Positions 45,801 to 53,606 of a stretch of DNA of 64,000 nucleotides are shown one piece after another. Both the position numbers and the translations under genes were made by a program. Origin of the DNA: Oscillospiraceae bacterium (GTDB lineage: Bacteria > Bacillota > Clostridia > Oscillospirales > Ruminococcaceae). The notes below the pieces were generated by a model. That model had not been told where the DNA came from, did not search any database, and saw nothing but the letters and a program-made list of their open reading frames with translations. The stretch is taken from NCBI GenBank assembly GCA_009781425.1, contig WQYC01000002.1, positions 1 through 64,000 on the forward strand. Reading direction: 5' to 3'. The stretch's first letter is position 1. Each line of letters opens with the position of its first letter.

Positions 45801-46042
45801 ATAGAATCAATAGCAGAAGCAAAAATAATTTACAACCGATTAACGTGACTATTGACGACAATAGCGGCAAGGAAATAAAAGTTGAGGTGAATTATGCGCC
45901 TGTAGTTAATAATTACGGAAATTCTGACGAATTAGAGGAAATGTTAGACAGGCAGAGAATCAAGCTAATGCAGGACGTTGACGATAAACTACGCGAAAAC
46001 GCAGCGTTTGAGAAGAGAACAAGTTTTAAAATTAGGGGTTAA
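42845..46042 (+). CDS. Tail tape measure protein
   Basis: 1065 aa; coiled-coil start, MSNIAALTGYNAEQMKRLGDEVRATAQATGTPIGELAAKANQLVEVG. Confidence 0.93.
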   Translation: MSNRKNYELIMQIKGELGGNFRGTFNTASESVRGLQKNLTDIQKTQKDISSYQATQKAIDELKTKKQELINTDGVKASEIEKVNRELDKQTQKLGGLSDNLKTAGVDTNNLTNENNRLSDEYDKLKEKQEKLATLENWQQKNSEALSRARADFLATSAVVAAAGATFYKAFISPAADFESEMSNIAALTGYNAEQMKRLGDEVRATAQATGTPIGELAAKANQLVEVGGDLDLVVAQMRYGTNLANATRTEIGLVYDFTSAAMKTFHMEAEESRSVMDSMAYTTSLTNLTLSQISESYVNVGGSAKTAGFGINDVNAQLIVMSEAGLKGGAAGTSLNAILRNLSTPTAKASGALKELGVDLYDAEGASRNMFDIMGDLQNRLSDFSDEERNNTLSDIFDTVALKGWNMIADEGIENIRELSENIEGASEKYGGLGQSAGMAGVQINNLKGDLALNKVAISELGMSVGEIFLPNMRAGAQGMTEMINNASAWVRENPETVRQVVELAGKIAVLTVGVKGFTLAKAAATKQIIGFKMMANGAAAGSGTLARSLQTMNPIVAAVGLTAAGLAVAIELNKKKMRELREEYADPILFDNGGRKLSEITDEFIKNTRYVYENAQATIAVNERVNELRYDFQGASRDIDIYGNNLRRNGTLSADEANALREPIADLAELLNQITNVRFEGIINGFKSAAGIASELGVDVAKVVGGLEELNRRHNDNITNSQAIIDDYLKAVYLGEGTTKEERLEFQREMEYQRALETREERRALEIETERFSQINFGSDYKTMQENVESFIEYRDDLIRSIYEANKADMELYNDSIWQVKDDYEFGKISHHEFENAIKLLEFTHSATQESAYKAIEAIIEETNGVLERALTQAQIAELSIYNNMNNAERILSGFVGKWHTSGDYDSIIAGSNKALFDTRNYIADSILGTYNNPIFIDAGLQHRVRENISGFLTPEASVEYYTQKGNTFDAVMRAFNSGELDDYRINSRSKNNLQPINVTIDDNSGKEIKVEVNYAPVVNNYGNSDELEEMLDRQRIKLMQDVDDKLRENAAFEKRTSFKIRG

Positions 46043-46050
46043 GTAAAACT

Positions 46051-46106
46051 TTCACACAACTTTCACATAAAACCTCTTGACATTATGTGGATACATATGT
46101 TATAAT
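46051..46106 (+). promoter_or_regulatory. Moron cassette 2 promoter
   Basis: ttcacacaactttcacataaaacctcttgacattatgt 37/38 identical to cassette 1; TTGACA(46077)-18-TATAAT(46101). Confidence 0.75.
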
Positions 46107-46156
46107 GATAACAAACAAGGGAAGCTTGTAAATATCATTTAACAGGAGGTGAAAAA

Positions 46157-46321
46157 ATGACTACTAAAGAATTTGAAAGTTTAACCGGTGGAATGGCATT
46201 AAACACGATTAAACTAAAACGCGGTGAAATGTCTATAGAAGATTTTGAAAAGTATATGAAAATGACATTAGGCACAGAAATGTTTCAAAAAGCTATAGAA
46301 ATCTTAGACGGAAAAGAATAA
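46157..46321 (+). CDS. Small cassette protein, 54 aa (not in ORF track)
   Basis: caggaggtgaaaaa-ATG; MTTKEFESLTGGMALNTIKLKRGEMSIEDFEKYMKMTLGTEMFQKAIEILDGKE*. Confidence 0.6.
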   Translation: MTTKEFESLTGGMALNTIKLKRGEMSIEDFEKYMKMTLGTEMFQKAIEILDGKE

Positions 46322-46325
46322 CAGC

Positions 46326-46360
46326 AAGGGGCGGGGAGCCGCCCTCCCTGCCCCTTTATT
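46326..46360 (+). terminator. GC-rich stem-loop terminator inside cassette 2
   Basis: aaggggcggggagccgccctccctgcccctttatt. Confidence 0.65.
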
Positions 46361-46397
46361 GAATAACAGGGGGTGAATCGCAACGGAAAAGAAAGCA

Positions 46398-46559
46398 ATG
46401 GGCAGACCGACAGACGACCCTAAAAATTTAAGCACAAGAATTAGACTGTCGGATAAAGACATCGAAATGATTGATTTTTGCTGTGATTTTTATAGCATCA
46501 CAAAGGCAGAGGCAATAAGGCGCGGTGTCAAAGAATTATATGAAAAAGCAAAGAAATAA
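46398..46559 (+). CDS. Ribbon-helix-helix (CopG-like) regulator 2 (not in ORF track)
   Basis: MGRPTDDPKNLSTRIRLSDKDIEMIDFCCDFYSITKAEAIRRGVKELYEKAKK*. Confidence 0.7.
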   Translation: MGRPTDDPKNLSTRIRLSDKDIEMIDFCCDFYSITKAEAIRRGVKELYEKAKK

Positions 46560-46692
46560 GAGCAACACTCTACTTTCGACGGTTAAATGTTACTCTTATC
46601 AACCCGACAGAGTTTCCTCTATCTGAAATCTATTATATCAGATAGAGAAGCTCCTGTCAAGTATTAAAATTTGAAAAGGAGTTTTTATAATG
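46557..46692 (+). repeat. Cassette structured spacer, copy 2
   Basis: Gap-free alignment to 31091-31226. Confidence 0.9.
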
Positions 46693-46959
46693 CAAAAAAT
46701 CACACAGCAAGAAGTAAAAAACATCAAAAACTATTTATATGAAAATAAAGTCCACAGCTATCCATGCAACTGCGGAAGCTTACCCAGAATCATAGTCGAG
46801 CGCACAACATGGGGTACTCCGGTAATAATTATGAAATGCCAAAACTGTAAAAACACAAGCTCAGCAATCGGCACAACTCACATTGATGCATTAAATAAAG
46901 CGTTAAACCACTGGAATCATAAACAAGAACGTATTACACTAATGGGGGTATCGGCATAA
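46690..46959 (+). CDS. Lar-like (restriction alleviation family) zinc-ribbon protein (cassette 2 cargo)
   Basis: SYPCNCGSLPRIIVERTTWGTPVIIMKCQNCKNTSSAIGTTHIDALNKALNHWNHK. Confidence 0.6.
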   Translation: MQKITQQEVKNIKNYLYENKVHSYPCNCGSLPRIIVERTTWGTPVIIMKCQNCKNTSSAIGTTHIDALNKALNHWNHKQERITLMGVSA

Positions 46960-48729
46960 ATGGGTGAAATTGTAACAGTTAAAAATCAAGCCACGATTGA
47001 GAATTATTTAAAGGTAGATGAACACAACACGGTTTCATCTATTAAACTGTATGAGTTTTTAAAACTGCCGCCGGATAATTACAATCAATGGTGCAAAAAG
47101 AACATTGAGGATAATCCGTTTGCCTTTATCGGTGAGGATTATGCAAATTACTTCACCTACGAAGAGCGTGGAAAGAAGAAAATAACAATTTACAGGCTCT
47201 CTGTAGAATTTGCAAGAAAGCTTAGTGTTTTATCCGATTCTAACTATAGATATGCGGCTTTTCATTACTTTAACCGCATTTTAGACGAGCTTGAGCCGAG
47301 CGAGTTAAGCACGGTAAATCATTACGAAACAATCGACAGCCGAGAAGTTGCGGAGATGATTGGTAAGCGACACGACCATTTAATCAGAGATATTCAAAAA
47401 TATTGCGAGGTTTTAGGAGCCCCCAATTTTGGGGACTCCGAAGGAAACTTCAAAATTGAGGACTCCGCAGGAGAAACCAAAAATGGATTATCCGATTTCT
47501 TCATTGAAAGCAATTATATCAGCGAACAGAATAAAAAACTCCCCTGCTACCTCCTCACCCGCAAAGGCTGTGAATTCGTAGCTAATAAAATGACAGGCGA
47601 AAAAGGCATAAAATTTACAGCGGCATATATCAACAAGTTTCATGAAATGGAAAAGACTTTGCAATCGCCTACAAAATTCAAACAGATTGAATCTAATTTT
47701 GATATTAAAACAACAGAAATTAAAATTAGACTATCAAACCAATATTTAAAGCTGTCTAAATTATCCGCGCTATCGCAGGAAGAAAGAGACGCTAACCAAG
47801 TAACAATTAACAATGAACAATTAACAGTAGGGGCGAACAGTGTTAGCCCGAATAACAGCGGCGCGAACGGATTAAAAGGCATGACGATTTCTGCTGTTAT
47901 AATTCAGCGCAATTGGAATGGAGACGGGAAAGACCGCGTTATGGACTGCGGAAGCTTTGAAATTGACGACTTGGGAAGTAACGGCGGTGCTGACAGGGGT
48001 TCTACGGTGACCTTGAAATGCACTTCGCTTCCAAATTCATCTACCGTGCGAACGCAGGAGAAGTCACGGGCGTGGGAAAATATTAAGCTTTCGTCGATTG
48101 CGGCTCAGATTGCTAAAACAAACGGCATGGACATTATGTTTATATCTGATTTTGACCCTGTTTACGAGAGGCGTGAGCAGGTGCTTGAATCGGATATTTC
48201 GTTTTTAAGCGGACTTTGTTATAACGCAGGGATTTCGCTAAAAGTTACGAGCGGAATAATTGTGCTTTTTGACGCGACGGAATTTGAGAAAAAGCCTGCT
48301 GTGCGGAAAATTGAACGAGGAAAAGCTGACATTAAATCGTGGCGGTTTAATGCGTCTACCAATGATGCGAATTATTCGCGCTGCCGTGTTAGCTATACGA
48401 ATCCTGTTACGGGGATTACGATTGAGTATACATACACGCCGCGCGACGCTGACCCGGACGGGATTACGCTTGAAATTAACGAGAAGGTAAGCTCGAGGAA
48501 TGAGGCGCGGAATCTTGCAATGCGAAGATTACGGCAGAAAAACAAAGAAGCGTTTTCGGCGGCGTTTACACTTGTCGGGGACGTTAGTTTATTTGCGGGG
48601 GTTTGCGTAGAGGTCGTAAGGTGGGGATATTTTGACGGCAAGTATATTATTTCACGAAACACAAGCAGTATAACCGGAAGCGGATATACTGCACAGTTAA
48701 TGTTGAGGCGGGCGGAGGACGAAGAATGA
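46960..48729 (+). CDS. AntA-Rha antirepressor fused to N-terminally truncated gpD (late control/baseplate hub)
   Basis: AntA: YLKVDEHNTVSSIKLYEFLKLPPDNYNQWCKKNI; Rha: ETIDSREVAEMIGKRHDHLIRDIQ...YLLTRKGCEFVANKMTGEKGIKFTAAYINKFHEME; gpD: TISAVIIQRNWNGDGKDRVMDCGSFEIDDL...ESDISFLSGLCYNAGISLKVTSGIIVLFD. Confidence 0.85.
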   Translation: MGEIVTVKNQATIENYLKVDEHNTVSSIKLYEFLKLPPDNYNQWCKKNIEDNPFAFIGEDYANYFTYEERGKKKITIYRLSVEFARKLSVLSDSNYRYAAFHYFNRILDELEPSELSTVNHYETIDSREVAEMIGKRHDHLIRDIQKYCEVLGAPNFGDSEGNFKIEDSAGETKNGLSDFFIESNYISEQNKKLPCYLLTRKGCEFVANKMTGEKGIKFTAAYINKFHEMEKTLQSPTKFKQIESNFDIKTTEIKIRLSNQYLKLSKLSALSQEERDANQVTINNEQLTVGANSVSPNNSGANGLKGMTISAVIIQRNWNGDGKDRVMDCGSFEIDDLGSNGGADRGSTVTLKCTSLPNSSTVRTQEKSRAWENIKLSSIAAQIAKTNGMDIMFISDFDPVYERREQVLESDISFLSGLCYNAGISLKVTSGIIVLFDATEFEKKPAVRKIERGKADIKSWRFNASTNDANYSRCRVSYTNPVTGITIEYTYTPRDADPDGITLEINEKVSSRNEARNLAMRRLRQKNKEAFSAAFTLVGDVSLFAGVCVEVVRWGYFDGKYIISRNTSSITGSGYTAQLMLRRAEDEE

Positions 48730-48971
48730 ACGTAAGAATCGGGGCTGTGAGTTCGGTTGATACCATAAATAGGACAGCGAGGGTAAGCTTCGCTGATAAG
48801 CCGAGCGAAAACGGAAGACCGCTTGTTTCTGCGCCGCTTGCTATTATGCAAAATCCGCCTGTAATTTCATCAATCAGCGTTCAGCCGTGGTTGCCAAAAG
48901 TCGGTCAGACAGTACTTTGCATTTTTTTGCCGAATGGCGAGGGCGACGGCGTTATTATCGGAGGGTTGTAA
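48726..48971 (+). CDS. Short baseplate assembly protein V-like
   Basis: IGAVSSVDTINRTARVSFADK...WLPKVGQTVLCIFLPNGEGDGVIIGGL. Confidence 0.7.
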   Translation: MNVRIGAVSSVDTINRTARVSFADKPSENGRPLVSAPLAIMQNPPVISSISVQPWLPKVGQTVLCIFLPNGEGDGVIIGGL

Positions 48972-48973
48972 AT

Positions 48974-49375
48974 ATGGCACGGATTGGAGCTTTGGGTGAT
49001 ATACCCTTTTTTGTTTCTAATAAACAAATACGCACTTTCAATAATATGCGCTGGGATAGCTCGGCGAGATTCGCCACGCACAATAGGCATAACAGAGACG
49101 CGCTTTTAGAATTTACGGGAATAAACATAGACACAATTAGCTTTACTATGAATTTTTCAGTAAATTTAGGTACTAATCCTATGGCGGAGCTTGATAAGCT
49201 TTGGAAAGCGGAGCGACGCGGTGACGCGATGGTGCTTATTTTAGGCATAAAAATTATAGGTAGCAGACAGTGGGTTATAACAAGGCTTTCAAGGACGCTC
49301 GACAGATTCGATAATCAAGGTAATTTGCTCGCGGCAAGGGTAACTGTGACACTCAATTCATATTCAAGGCGGTAA
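48974..49375 (+). CDS. Phage tail protein gpU-like
   Basis: Start revised to MARIGALGDIPFFVSNKQIRTFNNMRWDSSARFATH...GSRQWVITRLSRTLDRFDNQGN. Confidence 0.75.
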   Translation: MARIGALGDIPFFVSNKQIRTFNNMRWDSSARFATHNRHNRDALLEFTGINIDTISFTMNFSVNLGTNPMAELDKLWKAERRGDAMVLILGIKIIGSRQWVITRLSRTLDRFDNQGNLLAARVTVTLNSYSRR

Positions 49376-49379
49376 TGAC

Positions 49380-49667
49380 ATGAACATAAATATTATGCCC
49401 GCCTCGCGTGAGGAGGAAATAAAGCAAAATGTCGCTATGATTTTAGCGACGCCGACATTTTCGGTGCCGCTTGACCGTGAGTTCGGAGTAAGCACGGATA
49501 TTACCGACAGACCTATTCAAGTCGCGCAGTCGCTGATTACCTCTGAAATATACGAAAAAATAGGCAGATACGAGCTGAGGGCAGAAATAGTCAGCATTAC
49601 ATTTGAGCGTGACGATAAAAACGGAAAGCTGATTCCGAAAGTGGAGGTGACGGACAATGGACAATGA
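49380..49667 (+). CDS. Baseplate gpW/gp25-like
   Basis: EEIKQNVAMILATPTFSVPLDREFGVSTDITDRP. Confidence 0.75.
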   Translation: MNINIMPASREEEIKQNVAMILATPTFSVPLDREFGVSTDITDRPIQVAQSLITSEIYEKIGRYELRAEIVSITFERDDKNGKLIPKVEVTDNGQ

Positions 49668-50802
49668 ACAATTGACAATTGACAATTTACGAAGTTTACC
49701 CGACGTTAATTTTGTTGATATAAACACGGAAACACTTCTGAACGCTGTTATTTCAGCGGCAGAGGTGTTTTTAGACAGGACGTTATTCCCTGCTGACCCG
49801 GTACGGCAGTTGTTAACATGGCTCGTGGATATAATAGTTCATGAGCGGGTGCTGATTGATACAGCCGCTAAACAAAATTTAGCACGGTATGCTGAGGGTG
49901 ATTATTTAGATTCGCTTGCAGATATGTTCAGAGATGTGCAGAGATTGCAACCGCAAGCGGCAAGGACTACACTGCGCTTTTTTATTTCAGCACAGCAAAA
50001 TTCTGCGGTGACTATTGAAGCGGGCACGCGAGTAAGCGTTAACGGTGAGATTACTTTTGCTACTACCGAAACGGCGACAATACCTATTAATGAAATGAGC
50101 GTCGAAGTGCCTGCGGTGTGTTTAACTACGGGAATAATCGGAAACGGATTCACAGCGGGGCAGATTTCGCAGATTGTGGATTTATTTCCGATGTTTGAGC
50201 GTGTTGAGAATATCACTACCAGCGAGGGGGGAGCGGAGTTAGAGTCTGACGACTCGCTTTACGACAGATACAGGCTGAGCTTAAAAACATTTTCAACTGC
50301 GGGGCCCGAGGCAGCTTATGAGTATCATACGAAGTCGGCGTCTGCGAGAATTGCCGACGCTAAAGCATATACCCCTTCGCCGGGGCGCGTTGATATTCGG
50401 TTTATACTTTCGGACGGAGAGTTTCCCGATGAAGAAATGAAGCAGTTAGTATTAAAAACTGTTTCAGCTGCTGATACTCGGCCGCTGACAGACTTTGTAA
50501 CTGTGAACGCGCCCGACGTTATAAATTTCGACATTGACCTTACATATTTTATTCCTCGGACACGGGAAAACAGCGCGGCGGTTATTCAGAGGGACGTTGA
50601 AGCGGCAATCGAGCAGTATAAATCATGGCAGACGCAAACTATGGGGCGGGATATAAACCCCGATGAGCTTACGGCTTTAATTCGGGGAGCGGGTGCGAAA
50701 AGAGCCGAAATAAGAAGCCCTGCTTTTACTGTTGTTGATAGACGCGCAGTTGCGGTTCTGCAAGTTGAAAACGTAATTTACGGGGGAATCGAAGATGATT
50801 AA
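49657..50802 (+). CDS. Baseplate J-like protein
   Basis: LARYAEGDYLDSLADMF...GTRVSVNGEITFATTETATIP...TSEGGAELESDDSLYDRYRLSL. Confidence 0.88.
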   Translation: MDNEQLTIDNLRSLPDVNFVDINTETLLNAVISAAEVFLDRTLFPADPVRQLLTWLVDIIVHERVLIDTAAKQNLARYAEGDYLDSLADMFRDVQRLQPQAARTTLRFFISAQQNSAVTIEAGTRVSVNGEITFATTETATIPINEMSVEVPAVCLTTGIIGNGFTAGQISQIVDLFPMFERVENITTSEGGAELESDDSLYDRYRLSLKTFSTAGPEAAYEYHTKSASARIADAKAYTPSPGRVDIRFILSDGEFPDEEMKQLVLKTVSAADTRPLTDFVTVNAPDVINFDIDLTYFIPRTRENSAAVIQRDVEAAIEQYKSWQTQTMGRDINPDELTALIRGAGAKRAEIRSPAFTVVDRRAVAVLQVENVIYGGIEDD

Positions 50803-51382
50803 TGACATTTATAATTTCGATTTTACTCGCACTTTACCGCCTGCGCTTAAAGAAAACCCCGAAATGCTTGCAATCGGAAAAGTAATTTCCGAGGCTATGC
50901 GGGAAAATATGAACCTTACGAGAAACGCTGTTATTTATGCGAGGATTGACGAGCTTCCCGAGGATATTCTTGATATAATTGCGCACGATTTGAGCGTGGA
51001 CTGGTACGACGACAGCCATGATATTGAAATAAAACGGCAAGTAATTAAAGACAGCGTGAGAGTGCATAAGCGTCTTGGGACGAAATTTGCGGTTGAGACT
51101 GCGCTGAGTGCTGTTTACCCCGATACGTTTGTGCAGGAGTGGTTTGAATACGGCGGTGAACCGTATATGTTCAGAGTAATAATCACAGCAGACCCGAGCA
51201 ACCCCGAAAAGCAACGGGAGGCGTTAGATAAGATTCATTTTTTTAAGAATCTGCGTTCGCATTTAGAAGAGGTAGTTTACAGGACGCCGATTAACGGTGA
51301 GGCGACAGCGTATGTCGGGGTGAAGCCTGTATCTACATACATGAGAATAAACACGGAGGTGAAATTATATGGCATGGACTGA
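50795..51382 (+). CDS. Phage tail protein I
   Basis: LPEDILDIIAHDLSVDWYDDSHDIEIKRQVIKDSVRVHKRLGTKFAVETAL. Confidence 0.85.
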   Translation: MINDIYNFDFTRTLPPALKENPEMLAIGKVISEAMRENMNLTRNAVIYARIDELPEDILDIIAHDLSVDWYDDSHDIEIKRQVIKDSVRVHKRLGTKFAVETALSAVYPDTFVQEWFEYGGEPYMFRVIITADPSNPEKQREALDKIHFFKNLRSHLEEVVYRTPINGEATAYVGVKPVSTYMRINTEVKLYGMD

Positions 51383-52787
51383 GACGGTTATAACTAATTC
51401 GGGAATTAGTTTATATAATGAGGCTCTTCACGGGAACGGGCTTGATATTGTAAGAGCGACAGGGGGATTTTCTACATATCCCACAGCGTCATTAATGACG
51501 CAAACGAGAGTTACTGCGCCCGAAATGAATTTGCCTATTGCGGGAATCAGAAATACAGCAAAAGGCAGAGAAGTTATAATCAGAGTTAATAACATAGGGC
51601 TTGAAAGCTCGTATATTTTAAAGCAGGTCGGGCTTTATGCGAGAAAAACAGGAGAGACGGGAAACGACACTTTTATTGCGATTATACAGGATAGTAGAGG
51701 TATTGAAATCCCCGCCGAAGCCACGAACCCCGAGTTTATACTTGAATTTGGGTTCTTACTTCCTCTATCTAACGAGTGCGTGATTCATGTTGAGATTGAC
51801 CCGAGTGTTTTAGCGACGCTTAAAGACTTAGAAGATGCTGTTGAGGGCAGAGAACCCGCCCGCGAAGTAGTACCCCAAGCAGAAGCCGAAACAGGCACAG
51901 CGACAACAGTGCGCGGGTGGACGGCACAGAGGGTGAATCAGGCGGTTCTTGCGGTTACGACGGCGATTAGTAACACATTAAATTCAATCAGTAACACGCT
52001 TTCATCGCACACAGGAAACACGAATAACCCGCACAGTGTAACCGCGTCGCAAGCGGGGGCAGAACCCGCACGCACTATTGCCTCCGACGCAAATATGCGA
52101 ATAGGCACAGGAGCAACAATACACACAATGACGCCTGCATTAGTTAGGGCGGGCGCGGCGGGGGCTGCTTTACTCGGAGCAACAGCATCAACAACAACGC
52201 CGCTTTCGGTGACAGGATTGCCGAGCGTGACAGAAACGCACTTAACAGGCAGAATAATTACAATACGCTGCACAAACGCAATCAACATGACAGCGGCGAC
52301 AAATATTCAGCCGAGCGGAGGGACTTCAAGAGCGTTACAAATAAACGGCGCGGCTGTTAGCGCGAGTAACCCGCTAACAGTACCTGCAAGCGCAGAAATG
52401 CAGGTTAGACTTGATGGGACGGTATACAGGTTGATTTCTGTTACACCTTTAGTAGCTATAGATACCGGTTGGATAGATTTAGTATTGCAAAATGGAGCTG
52501 TTGCATTCGGAGGAACAACTCCAAGATACCGAAGAATAGGGAGTCGTATTGAATTAGCGGGTGCTATTATGTTTCCAACATTAAGTGCGGGCATAAGTTT
52601 AACATTTGCAATGTTGCCGGATGGATTTAGACCCTCACAAACCTTCAGAGATTGGGCAGTAGATTTTTCAAATGATGTAACTCGCGGTAGCATTTTTAGC
52701 GTATTTATTGACGGAAATTTGCAAGTTACTACTCCGGTTACAGGTGGAAATCTTTGGATTAATAAATCATTCAGTATAAATCTTTAA
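51369..52787 (+). CDS. Tail fiber protein
   Basis: WTETVITNSGISLYNEAL...VGLYARKTGETGNDTFIAIIQD...VRGWTAQRVNQAV. Confidence 0.8.
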   Translation: MAWTETVITNSGISLYNEALHGNGLDIVRATGGFSTYPTASLMTQTRVTAPEMNLPIAGIRNTAKGREVIIRVNNIGLESSYILKQVGLYARKTGETGNDTFIAIIQDSRGIEIPAEATNPEFILEFGFLLPLSNECVIHVEIDPSVLATLKDLEDAVEGREPAREVVPQAEAETGTATTVRGWTAQRVNQAVLAVTTAISNTLNSISNTLSSHTGNTNNPHSVTASQAGAEPARTIASDANMRIGTGATIHTMTPALVRAGAAGAALLGATASTTTPLSVTGLPSVTETHLTGRIITIRCTNAINMTAATNIQPSGGTSRALQINGAAVSASNPLTVPASAEMQVRLDGTVYRLISVTPLVAIDTGWIDLVLQNGAVAFGGTTPRYRRIGSRIELAGAIMFPTLSAGISLTFAMLPDGFRPSQTFRDWAVDFSNDVTRGSIFSVFIDGNLQVTTPVTGGNLWINKSFSINL

Positions 52788-52797
52788 GGAGAAGTAC

Positions 52798-53184
52798 ATG
52801 GAACAATATTACAAATACGACAAAAACAACAATAATCTTTACATTGAGCCTGTAATTGACGATTATAACAAAGATAATCCTATGCCTGATGATGTAACTG
52901 ACGTCAGACCCGATGACGGACTTTACGAAGCGAGGTATATCGTAGAAGAGCGTAGGTGGATTGAAACAGGCGCGCCGCCGGAGGTTGTTTTTGAACCGCT
53001 TGAGCCCACTATTTTGGAGCGGCTTGAAGCGTGCGAAGCGACTCTTCGCGCGCTGGAGGTTGAAAAGCCTATAGAGTTTTATGCCGTGCAGACGCGGCTC
53101 GGAAATATCGAAATAGGCGACGTTCCCGTAAAAATGAAAGAATCCGTTTCGGCGGAAATTGAAAGGGTGGGTGAAAACTCATGA
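52798..53184 (+). CDS. Hypothetical tail-end protein
   Basis: Position between fiber and holin. Confidence 0.5.
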   Translation: MEQYYKYDKNNNNLYIEPVIDDYNKDNPMPDDVTDVRPDDGLYEARYIVEERRWIETGAPPEVVFEPLEPTILERLEACEATLRALEVEKPIEFYAVQTRLGNIEIGDVPVKMKESVSAEIERVGENS

Positions 53185-53606
53185 ACTTAGGTAAATTTAT
53201 CGACGGCATAATCGTCATTATCGGCGCGTGTATTGGCTATATGTTCGGTGAGCTTGACGAGCTACTGACGGTTTTAATCGCCGTCACAGTTCTCGATTAC
53301 ATAACAGGGGTTTTAGTTGCAATCGTGAAAAAACAATTTTCAAGCGAAATCGGATTCCGCGGGATTTGCAAAAAAATCATGATGTTTATGGTGGTCGCGC
53401 TCGCGCATATCATCGACGAGCATATTATTCAAAGCGGCTCGGGACTGCGAACGGCGGCAATTTTTCTATTCATTGCAAACGAAGGCGTTTCGCTGTTAGA
53501 GAACGCGGGCGCGATGGGCGTGCCGATTCCCGAAAAATTATTGAAAATATTGCAACAGCTAAAGCTGAGCAGTAAGAATGAAGAAAATAAGGAGGAAAAA
53601 TCATGA
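53181..53606 (+). CDS. Phage holin family protein
   Basis: LITVLIAVTVLDYITGVLVAIVKKQFSSEIGFRGICKKIMMFMVVALAHIID-type pattern. Confidence 0.85.
   Translation: MNLGKFIDGIIVIIGACIGYMFGELDELLTVLIAVTVLDYITGVLVAIVKKQFSSEIGFRGICKKIMMFMVVALAHIIDEHIIQSGSGLRTAAIFLFIANEGVSLLENAGAMGVPIPEKLLKILQQLKLSSKNEENKEEKS

Noticed and set aside
42845-46042. Minus-strand ORFs 43609-44163 and 44278-44673 in the tape measure gene
   Set aside because: Low-quality Ser/Ala-rich antisense frames.
30836-46692. The duplicated cassette ends as an insertion sequence or transposon
   Set aside because: No transposase, no terminal inverted repeats and no target duplication seen; conserved parts are promoter and intergenic RNA.
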